DNA of 64,000 nt from Alphaproteobacteria bacterium (GCA_022449545.1 JAKUPN010000007.1:58451-122450); one strand, 5' to 3'. Shown: positions 28,208 to 37,147, counted from the first letter of the stretch. A program made the numbers and translations. The notes: generated by a model not told the origin, from the sequence alone.

Positions 28208-30790
28208 CTAGACCTTTTTCTTTCTAGTAGTTTTTTTTCTAGATTTAGGTTTTTTATTTTTCGCAGCCTTTTCTGCAAGTAATTTTATGGCCTCGTCTAA
28301 CGAAAGCCTCTCTAAATTATGACTCTTTGGTACGCTGGCATTGGTTTTTCCGTGCTTAATATAAGGGCCATACCTACCATCTTGTAGGGTTACTGGTTTT
28401 TCATCGCTTGGGTGTAATCCAAGTTCTCTTAATACTTTTGAACCTCTACCTCTAGATTTACTCTTATCAGCTAAGAGGGTTATTGCATGGTTCAAACCAA
28501 TGGTGAGCACATCACGAGGTTCTGGAAGTGAGACAGTATTCTTACCATGTTTAATATAAGGCCCAAAACGTCCTGAATGAGCCTGAACCATATTATTGTC
28601 TTCTGGGTGAAGTCCTATGTCCCTTGGTAGGTCAAGTAATCCAATTGCCATTTGAATCTCAACTTCTAAAAAATCAACCCCTCTTGGAATTGCGGTACGT
28701 TTTGGTTTATCATCACCTTTATCTTCTGGATCTGGCCCCAACTGAACGTAAAGACCGTAGCGACCATTACGAAGACTAATGTCCTTTCCTGTCTTCGGGT
28801 CAGTGCCTAGGGTTTTGTCTGGTGCAGAGTCGTTTTCTTCTGACTGATTCAATGATAAAGGTCGCGTAAATTTACAGGCTGGATACTCGGTGCAGCCAAT
28901 GAATGGACCATGTTTTCCGAGTCTTAAGCCTAGTCGCCCTTTCTTGCATTCAGGGCAACTTCGGGGCTCCGATCCATCTTCACGCACAGGAAAAAAATGA
29001 GTTCCGAGCTCTTCATCAAGAGCATCTATAACGGAACGTAATCGAAGTTCACCTGTCTCTTCAATCGCTTTTTCAAAATCTATCCAGAATTCTCTTAACA
29101 CTTTTTTCCACTCAATACTTCCATCGGATACTTCGTCAAGTTTTTCTTCAAGCTGAGCTGTAAAGTCATATTCTACATATTTATTAAAGAATTTTGTTAG
29201 AAAGCTGGTTACTATCCTGCCTCTGTCCTCGGGCATAAACCTGCGTTGTTCTAATGTTACATAGTTTCGGTCCTGAAGTACTTGAAGAGTTGATGCGTAT
29301 GTTGAAGGTCTTCCTATACCTAACTCTTCTAGTTTTTTGACAAGACTAGCTTCAGTAAATCTTGGTGGAGGTTGGGTAAAATGTTGATTGGGAATAACTT
29401 CTTTCTGGGCAACAGGGTCGCCGCTTTTTAGTTCTGGTAATCGTCGATCAGCATCCTCTTCAATAGGTTGGTTTTCTTGTCCTAAAACTATTGGGTCATC
29501 TATATCCTCACGATATATCTTGAGAAAACCGTCAAAGGCAATTGTTGACCCGTTTGCCCTTAAAGAGATCTTTTGATCGACTGACTGAATATCAACTGCT
29601 ACCCGATCAATTATTGCCTCGTTCATCGAGGAGGCTATAGTTCTGCGCCATATTAATTCATACAAACGAAATTCGTCTTTGCCCAATGACTTCTTTAAAC
29701 TGTTTGGCCGTCTTAGAACGTCGGTTGGCCTTATTGCCTCGTGTGCTTCTTGGGCATTTTTGGCTTTGGTTCGAAAAATACGTGGCCTGTCTGGTAGATA
29801 AGCCTCTCCATAGTCAATATCTATTAACTCTCGAGTTGCGATTACAGCCTGTTGACTAAGTGTGATACTGTCCGTTCTCATATAGGTGATTAAGCCCAAA
29901 GTTTCTCCTTGAATATCAACACCCTCGTATAATCGCTGTGCAATTCGCATGGTATGGGTAGCACTAAATCTTAATTTTCTTGAAGCTTCTTGTTGTAGTG
30001 TTGAAGTTGTAAAGGGTGGCTGAGGATTACGTTTGGTGCGTTTTTTTTCGACGTTCTGTATTTTTAACTGCTTTTCTTCTAAGGCTAGACAAGCTTGTCT
30101 GGCTGCCTCTTGATTGCCCAGGTCATACCGTTTAACTTTTTGATTATTTAAGTGAGTAAGTTGAGCTGTGAACTCTTCCTTATTAATATTTTCTAGAGTT
30201 GCATTAATTGTCCAATACTCTTGTGGGTTAAAAACTTCTATTTCTGCTTCACGTTCACAAATTAACCTTAAGGCAACTGACTGAACTCGACCTGCTGATC
30301 TTGATCCGGGTAACTTACGCCACAGTACAGGAGAAAGTGTAAATCCAACCAAATAGTCAAGACAGCGGCGAGCTAGGTATGCTTCGACTAATTCTGAATT
30401 TAGCTTTCTAGGTTCAACAAATGCTTCTTTAACAGCGTTCTCTGTTATTTCATTGAAAACAACTCGTTTTACATCAATTTTATCTAAAAAACCTCGTTCT
30501 TTGAGTATTTCTTCAATATGCCAGGAAATTGCCTCTCCCTCGCGATCGGGGTCAGTCGCTAAATAAAGAGTATCAGCTTTTTTAAGGGCTTTTATAATTT
30601 CTTTTAATTGTTTTTCTGAATTATCGGCTACCTGCCATACCATGGAGAAATTATCTTCGGGGTTTACAGAACCATCTTTTGCGGGGAGATCGCGAACGTG
30701 GCCGTATGAAGCAAGCACCACATAATCTTCCCCAAGATACTTGTTTATAGTTTTAGCCTTAGACGGTGACTCTACAACTACTACATTCAT
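28208..30790 (-). CDS. topA: DNA topoisomerase I
   Basis: Type IA topoisomerase that relaxes negative supercoils. The Toprim domain (about 1-115) carries the DPDREGE metal motif (Asp80, Asp82, Glu84). The active-site tyrosine is Tyr303 in GLITYMRTDS. The C-terminal third has one four-cysteine zinc ribbon (CPEC with a later CTEYPAC) and then repeated DGRYGPYIKHGK-type units, ending in a lysine/arginine-rich tail. The 860 residues are typical of alphaproteobacteria. The dprA gene often found just upstream is not present; plsY lies about 220 bases away. Confidence 0.96.
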   Translation of the reverse strand: MNVVVVESPSKAKTINKYLGEDYVVLASYGHVRDLPAKDGSVNPEDNFSMVWQVADNSEKQLKEIIKALKKADTLYLATDPDREGEAISWHIEEILKERGFLDKIDVKRVVFNEITENAVKEAFVEPRKLNSELVEAYLARRCLDYLVGFTLSPVLWRKLPGSRSAGRVQSVALRLICEREAEIEVFNPQEYWTINATLENINKEEFTAQLTHLNNQKVKRYDLGNQEAARQACLALEEKQLKIQNVEKKRTKRNPQPPFTTSTLQQEASRKLRFSATHTMRIAQRLYEGVDIQGETLGLITYMRTDSITLSQQAVIATRELIDIDYGEAYLPDRPRIFRTKAKNAQEAHEAIRPTDVLRRPNSLKKSLGKDEFRLYELIWRRTIASSMNEAIIDRVAVDIQSVDQKISLRANGSTIAFDGFLKIYREDIDDPIVLGQENQPIEEDADRRLPELKSGDPVAQKEVIPNQHFTQPPPRFTEASLVKKLEELGIGRPSTYASTLQVLQDRNYVTLEQRRFMPEDRGRIVTSFLTKFFNKYVEYDFTAQLEEKLDEVSDGSIEWKKVLREFWIDFEKAIEETGELRLRSVIDALDEELGTHFFPVREDGSEPRSCPECKKGRLGLRLGKHGPFIGCTEYPACKFTRPLSLNQSEENDSAPDKTLGTDPKTGKDISLRNGRYGLYVQLGPDPEDKGDDKPKRTAIPRGVDFLEVEIQMAIGLLDLPRDIGLHPEDNNMVQAHSGRFGPYIKHGKNTVSLPEPRDVLTIGLNHAITLLADKSKSRGRGSKVLRELGLHPSDEKPVTLQDGRYGPYIKHGKTNASVPKSHNLERLSLDEAIKLLAEKAAKNKKPKSRKKTTRKKKV

Positions 30791-31012
30791 ATGATTCTTT
30801 ATCCGTAATTTTTAAACACACTAGGAAACACATATCTTGCCAATTAAAAAATTTATTGTCCTAAATATTTCTGTCAGCCTATTCTCAAGAAACTGCCTAT
30901 ATATGAATACCTTGTTTTATCTTCATCTCCGCTTAATTGGCATTGATCAGTTCATTCGTCAACCACAGTGTTTCTTAATATAAAGATTTCAGACCTATTT
31001 TATTGTCCATAC
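30791..31012. other. Gene-free gap between plsY and topA
   Basis: These 222 AT-rich bases hold no ORF, tRNA or clear repeat that I can see. In many alphaproteobacteria dprA occupies this position between plsY and topA; no recognisable DprA remnant is apparent. The topA promoter probably lies here. Confidence 0.4.
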
Positions 31013-31705
31013 TTATGTATTGTTGGAAGTTAAACTTATATTGATTTTTCTCTCTTTACCTTTAAATAAGTTTCGTAAATTCTTGATATGTCTTATCCAT
31101 ATTAAGAAGGCAAGAATGGCTAAAATGGAACCTATTTGAGGATCAGATAGAAAGTGACCAAATACCGGAGCAAAGGAAACTGATATTAGAGCTGCTAGAG
31201 AGGAATAGCGAAAAGCTAGAGCTACTATTACCCATAAAGCTAGAACTACAATGGCTGCAGTCGGTGTTAATGCGAACAGCACACCAAAAAAAGTCGCTAC
31301 CCCCTTACCTCCATTAAACTTTAACCAAATAGGAAACATATGTCCCAGAACCACGAAAAGAGACACATAAAAAGTAGCGTCTGGCCCAAAATATTTTTGA
31401 GCAATAAAAACTACTGTAAAACCTTTTGTTAAATCTAACAATAAAGTCAATAAAGCTAAGCCAACTTTTCCTGTTCGCAAAACATTGGTAGCCCCGATAT
31501 TGCCTGAGCCTATCTCTCGAATGTCTCCTAGCCCAGATAGTTTTGTTGTAATTAACCCAAAGGGTATTGAGCCAATTACGTAACCAACGACAAATATAGG
31601 GATAAAGATTTGCCAGTTGTAGATTATGTTTTTCCAGTCAGGTAAGTTCAAAGATGTTTGAATAACTCCCAGGAAAAAAATAATTGGACTTGCCCCATCT
31701 TCCAT
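31013..31705 (-). CDS. plsY: Glycerol-3-phosphate acyltransferase PlsY
   Basis: Inner-membrane enzyme that acylates sn-glycerol-3-phosphate from acyl-phosphate, the first step of phospholipid synthesis. Its conserved pieces are GYVIGSIPFGLI, the catalytic/glycine loop REIGSGNIGATNVLRTG, the LKFNGGKGVATFFG motif and about five to six hydrophobic segments. At 230 residues it is longer than most (about 200). The extra length is an N-terminal stretch of about 30 residues before the first family helix, and no later ATG would suit. It lies 19 bases after pyrC. Confidence 0.92.
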   Translation of the reverse strand: MEDGASPIIFFLGVIQTSLNLPDWKNIIYNWQIFIPIFVVGYVIGSIPFGLITTKLSGLGDIREIGSGNIGATNVLRTGKVGLALLTLLLDLTKGFTVVFIAQKYFGPDATFYVSLFVVLGHMFPIWLKFNGGKGVATFFGVLFALTPTAAIVVLALWVIVALAFRYSSLAALISVSFAPVFGHFLSDPQIGSILAILAFLIWIRHIKNLRNLFKGKERKINISLTSNNT

Positions 31706-31724
31706 GACTTTCTATGGTCCTATA

Positions 31725-33032
31725 TTAAGTTACTGCTGAATAAATTGTTCGCCCATCAACTACAGTGTTTAAAACATGGCCCTGTACCATTCTACCATCA
31801 AACGGAGAATTTTTAGATTTTGAGACAAATTTGTATGGTTCTATTTTTCTAGGTGAATCAGGATCAAAAATGGTTAGGTCGGCTGGACCTCCGACAGTTA
31901 ATTTACCAACCGGTAGGCCCAATATATTAGCGGGTTTATTGGTCACTAATGCTAATGCGTCGATTAATTTAAGATGGTTATTGTGGTAAAGCTCTAGGGT
32001 TAACTGCAGTAAAGTTTCCAAACCAACTGCTCCAAACTCTGCTTGCTCAAAGGGCAATCGTTTCGAGTCTTGATCTTGTGGAGCATGGTCAGAAGCAATA
32101 CAATCAATTATCCCATTGGAAAGCCCCTCTATAATTGCCTTTCGATCCTCTTCGCCTCTAAGGGGAGGGAGGAGTTTAGCAAATGTACGATATTCTCCAA
32201 CTGCTAGTTCGTTTAAACCGAAGTAAGGTGGAGATGTGTCGCAGGTTACATTTAGGCCAATCGATTTTGCGTTAGCAATTGCCTGAACCGAAGAAGCTGT
32301 AGAAATATGTGCCGCATGATAACGACCTCCAGTCATTTCAACTAACTTAAGGTCTCTTTGGAGCATTATTATTTCAGATTCTGCTGGAATGCCAGGCAAC
32401 CCAAGCCTTGTCGATAGTTCTCCAGAATGCATTACGCCGCCTTGTGATAACATTTGTTCTTCGGGATGCTGCATGATTATTCCATTGTATGCTTGTGCAT
32501 ATTTGAGAGCTCGCAACAAAACCTTCGCATTTGTTATTGTTCTCAATCCATCAGTAAATGAAATAGCTCCAGCTTCCTTTAAAAGTCCCATTTCGACTAA
32601 CTCGTCACTATTTCCACCTTTGGTTACTGTCGCGTGGGCAAATACTTTTATCAGTTTAACTTCTCTAGCCCGGCGAGCTATAAACTCTAGAACTGAGACT
32701 TCATCGATTACAGGTTGAGTATTTGGTATGGCCACCACAGATGTTACTCCTCCTGCAGCTGCGGCTCGACTACCACTTTCTAAATCTTCCTTGTGTTCTG
32801 CACCTGGTTCACACAAATCAGCTCTAATATCTACAAGTCCTGGCGATAAAACGGCACCTCGACAATCTATCTGTAAAGTTCCATCTGGCACGCCTTCCTG
32901 AAAAATATTTTTACCCATTGCTCTAATCAATGGACCATCAGTTAACAGTCCTCCAATGTTACTTGCAGGAATATCAGAATCTGATTCTGGGTCAATTACT
33001 CTGGCGTTTGTATAAGCAACTCTAGAAGCCAT
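31725..33032 (-). CDS. pyrC: Dihydroorotase-like protein PyrC, probably non-catalytic (PyrC'/PyrX type)
   Basis: Amidohydrolase-fold protein of the dihydroorotase family, 435 residues. Active enzymes have D-x-H-x-H-x-R after the first strand. Here residues 68-74 read D-I-R-A-D-L-C, so both metal-binding histidines and the arginine are replaced. A later TSDHAP-like SDHAP motif remains. This pattern matches the inactive PyrC' subunits that, in Pseudomonas class A ATCases, form a complex with PyrB and are needed for its assembly. It lies 10 bases after pyrB, which supports that role. A true dihydroorotase would then be encoded elsewhere. Common annotation is simply dihydroorotase. Confidence 0.85.
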   Translation of the reverse strand: MASRVAYTNARVIDPESDSDIPASNIGGLLTDGPLIRAMGKNIFQEGVPDGTLQIDCRGAVLSPGLVDIRADLCEPGAEHKEDLESGSRAAAAGGVTSVVAIPNTQPVIDEVSVLEFIARRAREVKLIKVFAHATVTKGGNSDELVEMGLLKEAGAISFTDGLRTITNAKVLLRALKYAQAYNGIIMQHPEEQMLSQGGVMHSGELSTRLGLPGIPAESEIIMLQRDLKLVEMTGGRYHAAHISTASSVQAIANAKSIGLNVTCDTSPPYFGLNELAVGEYRTFAKLLPPLRGEEDRKAIIEGLSNGIIDCIASDHAPQDQDSKRLPFEQAEFGAVGLETLLQLTLELYHNNHLKLIDALALVTNKPANILGLPVGKLTVGGPADLTIFDPDSPRKIEPYKFVSKSKNSPFDGRMVQGHVLNTVVDGRTIYSAVT

Positions 33033-33042
33033 TCAGAAAACC

Positions 33043-34215
33043 TCACGTGGTTCGGGTCAATACATCTAGGCAAGCCATTCTGACTGCTACTCCCATTTCT
33101 ACCTGCTCGTGTATTACTGATCGGTCAATATCATCAGCTACAGCGGAATCAATCTCTACGCCACGATTCATTGGCCCTGGATGCATGATTAGTGCATCTT
33201 CTTTTGCGTGACTTAATTTTTCATAATCAAGCCCATAGAAATGGAAGTATTCGTGAACAGAAGGAACAAACGAGCCTTTCATGCGTTCGCGTTGCAATCT
33301 CAGCATCATCACTATATCACACCCTGCTAGCCCAGTACGCATATCGTGAAATACTTCTACTCCCAGTCGTTCAATGGAAGAAGGTATAAGAGTAGGAGGT
33401 GCGATTACACGTACCCGTGCACCCATTGTTTGAAGCAAATAAATATTTGAACGCGCGACTCTGCTGTGTGCTACGTCTCCGCAAAGCGCAACTAGCAGGC
33501 CTTGCAGATGACCTTTGCGGCGACGTATTGTAAGAGCGTCTAATAGAGCCTGAGTTGGGTGCTCATGACTCCCATCGCCGCCATTTATAACTGAGCAGTT
33601 AACTTTTTCAGATAATAACTGAACAGCCCCAGCATGAGGGTGACGGACTACTAGAGCGTCCGCATGCATAGCGTTTAAAGTAACCGCAGTATCAATTACC
33701 GTCTCTCCTTTTTTTATTGAGCTGGAAGCTACGGCTATATTGATGACGTCTGCACCCAAATGCTTACTGGCTAATTCAAAACTTGTACGGGTTCGAGTTG
33801 ATTCCTCGAAAAATAAATTTATTACTGTTTTTCCGTTTAATAGAGACAGTTTTCTGTCAACAGTGCGATTCTTTTCAGCATAAACGTCTGCCAAGTCTAA
33901 TAGAAAAGTAATTTCTTCTGGGGAAAGTTCTTGTATTCCTAATAGGTGCTTATGGTTAAAATAATTCTTCTCTTTGGTATTACCATTTTGGTCAGTAGAT
34001 AATTCTTGGTTATTTGAAAAAATGAAATCATCAAATGAAAGATCTAACCCATCTTCATTAGATTTACGCAGGACCGCCTGAACCTGTGAGGCGTTTGGTT
34101 CCCATTGACCAGCTTCCATTCTTGATACTGTAGCTTGAGTAGTACCCATCAGTTCTGCTAATTCAGTCTGAGTAATACTCAATTTATCACGAATTATACG
34201 GAGCGGTGAAGACAT
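33043..34215 (-). CDS. pyrB: Aspartate carbamoyltransferase with N-terminal XRE-type HTH domain
   Basis: Committed step of pyrimidine synthesis: carbamoyl phosphate plus aspartate to carbamoyl aspartate. The ATCase part (about 88-390) is complete: STRTRTSF (139-146, carbamoyl-phosphate binding), HPTQALLD (219-226), RLQRER (306-311) and HPGPMNRG (345-352). Unlike usual PyrB (about 305-330 residues), residues 5-52 form an XRE/Cro-type helix-turn-helix ([25 protein letters not shown]), joined by a polar linker (about 53-86). No methionine lies between residue 33 and 183, so an ordinary PyrB cannot start internally. No Shine-Dalgarno is visible. Two matching palindromes lie upstream, suggesting autoregulation (inference). 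Confidence 0.95.
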   Translation of the reverse strand: MSSPLRIIRDKLSITQTELAELMGTTQATVSRMEAGQWEPNASQVQAVLRKSNEDGLDLSFDDFIFSNNQELSTDQNGNTKEKNYFNHKHLLGIQELSPEEITFLLDLADVYAEKNRTVDRKLSLLNGKTVINLFFEESTRTRTSFELASKHLGADVINIAVASSSIKKGETVIDTAVTLNAMHADALVVRHPHAGAVQLLSEKVNCSVINGGDGSHEHPTQALLDALTIRRRKGHLQGLLVALCGDVAHSRVARSNIYLLQTMGARVRVIAPPTLIPSSIERLGVEVFHDMRTGLAGCDIVMMLRLQRERMKGSFVPSVHEYFHFYGLDYEKLSHAKEDALIMHPGPMNRGVEIDSAVADDIDRSVIHEQVEMGVAVRMACLDVLTRTT

Positions 34216-34227
34216 ATGCTGTTATAT

Positions 34228-34241
34228 ATACGTAATCGTAT
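34228..34241. promoter_or_regulatory. Palindrome ATACG-TAAT-CGTAT in the pyrB promoter (candidate operator 1)
   Basis: A perfect 5+5 bp inverted repeat with a 4-base spacer, ending 13 bases before the pyrB ATG. On the coding (minus) strand it lies between a -35-like TTGCTT and a -10-like TATATA or TATAAC, with the start codon close behind. A bound protein would block RNA polymerase. Absence of a ribosome-binding site suggests a very short leader or leaderless mRNA. The HTH domain of PyrB is the natural candidate ligand (inference). Confidence 0.6.
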
Positions 34242-34290
34242 GAAAATGAAAGCAAAAAAAGAAAAAAAATAATTTTTTATAAATATTTAA

Positions 34291-34308
34291 ATATACGTTG
34301 TCGTATAT
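34291..34308. promoter_or_regulatory. Palindrome ATATACG-TTGT-CGTATAT (candidate operator 2)
   Basis: A perfect 7+7 bp inverted repeat with a 4-base spacer, sharing the ATACG-N4-CGTAT core with operator 1. The centres are 65 bp apart (about six helical turns). It begins 4 bases after the stop of the upstream protease gene, so it could instead be a terminator hairpin for that gene; the following bases on the minus strand are AT-rich but not a clean U-tract. Confidence 0.5.
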
Positions 34309-34312
34309 CCAG

Positions 34313-36430
34313 TCAAACAACTGTGTCAACATAAAAGGCAATGCCTTCGTAATTATAGACTGGCAGGTTTTCGATGACACTGTCTCTCTCGATCGCAGAA
34401 GGCGTAAAGAAATGAGCGCCGTTTACGGTATTAAAGAACCTATATAGAGCAATAGATCCATCTACTTCTGACGTATACGCCTGATATTCGATACCTTCGT
34501 AATTGAAAACCGGAATGTTTCCCATGATATGAAATTTTTCTACTTCTGACATCGTAAATAAATGAGTGCCAACTTCTGTATTAAAGAAACGATGTACTCC
34601 AGCTGTATTCTCACTTGCAGCACCAGCTGACTTAAAGGAAGCACCTTCATAGTTAAATTGATCGTAGTTGTTAATAATGTGGTTTCGTTCAACGGGGCTG
34701 GCTGAATAAAAGTGTGTCCCTGTTCCAAGATTGAAGAAGCGATAAACTCCGTTATCTATGTCACTGGGATTCAGTAAATCACTTAAGACAGCGCTTGTCC
34801 CTGCAAAGCTAAAGGCCTCGATCGAAGTAAGGGTGTCAATGCCGTCTCTAGAGTCGGTGCCGTCGCTTATGATGATCGAGTATCCTGATTCAACAGCACT
34901 ATACTCAGAAATTAAACCACTAAAGGAAACTGTATCCGTTCCTGCTCCGCCATCAATTGTGTCGTTGCCACCGCCACCTTCTAGGCGGTTTGAATTTTCA
35001 TCGCCAATTATATGATCCTGATAATTGCTGCCTGCAACCCATTCAAAATTGGAAATAATATTCGTATAAATGTTGCTCAAGGCAGTACCACTTGACAGAT
35101 TAACCTCGACTGAATTTGGGGCACTAGAAAAACTAATTACGTCGATTCCTTCACCACCATTTATCGTGTTATTTCCTTCATTTCCATTAATTACATCATT
35201 TCCTGGATTGCCTAGGAGTTGGTCATCTCCAGCTCCTCCATGTAGTGTGTTGTTATGGTTATTGCCAATAATAGTGTCTGCGTAGGCAGTTCCTATGACC
35301 CACTCTATGTTAGAAATTGTATCTGTTGTAGTATCATCAATAGCTAAGTTTGTTGTAAGGTTAATATTTTTTTTAGCTGAGGAAGTGGCGTAAGTTAGGA
35401 TATCTTTTCCTTCACCTCCATCAATAGCATCGTTGCCATACGTTCCATGAATTACATCATCTCCCCCACCGCCAAATAATGAATCGTTACCTTGTTCTCC
35501 AGAAATCAGATCATTGCCCAGTCCACCGACAATATGGTTGTCTGTGCTATTTCCCACTATTGTATCGTTTTGACTACTTCCAACTGCATTTTCAATTACA
35601 GTATTATAAGCAATTCCTGTAACGTCTAGAACGCCCGTATCTGGAGAGCCTACACTCCAATAGCCTTGCCTTAAATCAACCCAATTTTTGAAGACAGAAT
35701 TTTCAGCTGATAAGGTATCGTTTCCTCCAGAATCCCATATGACATTAGCCATATTATCGTCCAAAAGATAATATTTTTCGTTTCCAGATCTAGTTTCATC
35801 TTCTGAACCGTAAAGTAATTGAAGGGCATATACATCCCACATCATTGGAGTTGTAGCCCAACCATAAGTCCAGCTATAAGCTGGAGGTTCATAGCTCATG
35901 ACAGTTGTATAAAGGCTATTCTGTGCCGAAATGCCGAGATCAGAAAAGGTCGGCCAATTCCAAAGGCCTCCATCATGCGGATGAGTTAACCCAAGAGCAT
36001 GACCTATCTCGTGAATAACCACATGATACCCTGACTGACCTGGACTTAAATTATTTTGAATTCCTGATTCTAAGTTTAATTTTACGGTTCCTTCTTCCGT
36101 GGTTCCTGGAAATCTTGCGTAACCAGCTACTTGAGAAGAGAAACCCTGTTGAGACAAATTATCGAAAATAATAACTATATCTGCTGGTTTTTCTGAATCA
36201 GCTGTGAACCAACCAGCGTAGGAAAAATCAACGTCTATGACCTCATCGTACTCAGCAAATATTCGATTTATTTCATTAAAATCTGTAACGTTGTTACCCC
36301 AGCTAAACGAATCACTATCCTGGACAGCCCATGTTATTGTTCCATCATCTGGAACATCCCACATGGAACCGCCCAGAATACCATCTACATATGTGGAAGT
36401 TTGATTAAATCTAACAGAGGATGCCATCAC
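34313..36430 (-). CDS. Serralysin-like M10 metalloprotease with RTX repeats and C-terminal DUF5648-like repeats
   Basis: Probable secreted zinc protease of 705 residues. The M10 domain (about 10-250) has the zinc motif HEIGHALGLTH (His140, Glu141, His144, His150) and the Met-turn TTVMSYEP (Met178). No Sec signal peptide is seen, as in serralysins exported by type I secretion. Calcium-binding RTX nonapeptide blocks (GGxGxD type) occur at about 300-345, 395-430 and 480-500. Residues 561-705 hold three 36-40-residue repeats, each reading roughly YRFFN..GTHF....ERxxI..N...FNYEG, matching the DUF5648 type. No type I exporter is in the window. It sits between ruvX and pyrB, where such a gene is unexpected, so transfer is likely. 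Confidence 0.88.
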   Translation of the reverse strand: MMASSVRFNQTSTYVDGILGGSMWDVPDDGTITWAVQDSDSFSWGNNVTDFNEINRIFAEYDEVIDVDFSYAGWFTADSEKPADIVIIFDNLSQQGFSSQVAGYARFPGTTEEGTVKLNLESGIQNNLSPGQSGYHVVIHEIGHALGLTHPHDGGLWNWPTFSDLGISAQNSLYTTVMSYEPPAYSWTYGWATTPMMWDVYALQLLYGSEDETRSGNEKYYLLDDNMANVIWDSGGNDTLSAENSVFKNWVDLRQGYWSVGSPDTGVLDVTGIAYNTVIENAVGSSQNDTIVGNSTDNHIVGGLGNDLISGEQGNDSLFGGGGDDVIHGTYGNDAIDGGEGKDILTYATSSAKKNINLTTNLAIDDTTTDTISNIEWVIGTAYADTIIGNNHNNTLHGGAGDDQLLGNPGNDVINGNEGNNTINGGEGIDVISFSSAPNSVEVNLSSGTALSNIYTNIISNFEWVAGSNYQDHIIGDENSNRLEGGGGNDTIDGGAGTDTVSFSGLISEYSAVESGYSIIISDGTDSRDGIDTLTSIEAFSFAGTSAVLSDLLNPSDIDNGVYRFFNLGTGTHFYSASPVERNHIINNYDQFNYEGASFKSAGAASENTAGVHRFFNTEVGTHLFTMSEVEKFHIMGNIPVFNYEGIEYQAYTSEVDGSIALYRFFNTVNGAHFFTPSAIERDSVIENLPVYNYEGIAFYVDTVV
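34316..34750 (-). repeat. Three tandem protein-level repeats at the protease C-terminus
   Basis: Codons for residues 561-705 of the M10 protease encode three related units at about 563-598, 613-650 and 663-700. Each has RFFN, GTHF/GTHLF/GAHFF, an acidic-basic pair before an isoleucine helix, and FNYEG/YNYEG. The units have diverged at DNA level. They resemble DUF5648, often found at the ends of secreted or surface proteins. Confidence 0.75.
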
Positions 36431-36565
36431 GCTTCTTCAGATGTGTGTTCAAAAAAATATTGGGGTCAGCTAGTATATGGTGTTTAAGATTATGATTTAA
36501 TTTTAACATTGTTAAATGTATCTATTTTCTTATTAGGTGAAATACAAAAACATTAAATTATTTTT

Positions 36566-37042
36566 TTAATGCTCTGAAAGGCTTTTATGATAATTTAAAA
36601 AGCTCTGTAAAATTATGCCCGCCGCCATTTTATCTATTACTTTACCACGCCGTCTTCTAGACATATCAGCTTCCTTTATCAAAATTCTCTCCACCTCTGC
36701 AGTTGTCAGTCGTTCATCCCAAAAGGTAATTGGTAATTCGTAAATTTCAAGAAAATTTTTGGCGAATTGCCGTGTGGATTGACATCGAGGCCCTTCAGTT
36801 CCATCCATGTTTTTAGGCAAACCAATTACTAATCCGCCTATATCGTTTTCTGATATTAACTCAATAATAATGTTTGCATCTGAGAGAAACTTACTTCTTT
36901 TTATAGTAGTTATTGGTGACGCAATGAGATATTGAGAATCAGACAGGGAAATTCCAATCGTCTTACTTCCTAAGTCTAGACCTAAAAGTCGTTGACATGA
37001 GGAAGTAAGGTTGAGCAGTTCGTTAGGTTTGCATATTGGCAT
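36566..37042 (-). CDS. ruvX: Holliday junction resolvase-like / pre-16S rRNA nuclease YqgF
   Basis: RNase H-fold protein of the YqgF/RuvX family, linked to 16S rRNA 5'-end processing and proposed as a resolvase. The N-terminal LGLDLGSKTIGISLSDSQ, GLVIGLPKNMDGTEGPR and the FWDERLTTAEVERIL motif are all present. The 158 residues are normal. It is divergent from gatC, a conserved alphaproteobacterial arrangement, and upstream of the protease and pyrB on the same strand. Confidence 0.93.
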   Translation of the reverse strand: MPICKPNELLNLTSSCQRLLGLDLGSKTIGISLSDSQYLIASPITTIKRSKFLSDANIIIELISENDIGGLVIGLPKNMDGTEGPRCQSTRQFAKNFLEIYELPITFWDERLTTAEVERILIKEADMSRRRRGKVIDKMAAGIILQSFLNYHKSLSEH

Positions 37043-37147
37043 GTTTTATATTTACGCTTACCCGATAAGACTGTCCATGACTTGCCGATAAGAATTCTCA
37101 ATGATAGCTTGCGCTAATAAGTAATATATTAATTTCATGAGAAACTT

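Noticed and set aside
34470..34480. A third PyrB operator inside the protease gene (CGTATACG)
   Set aside because: It lacks the ATACG-N4-CGTAT spacing and lies in coding sequence.
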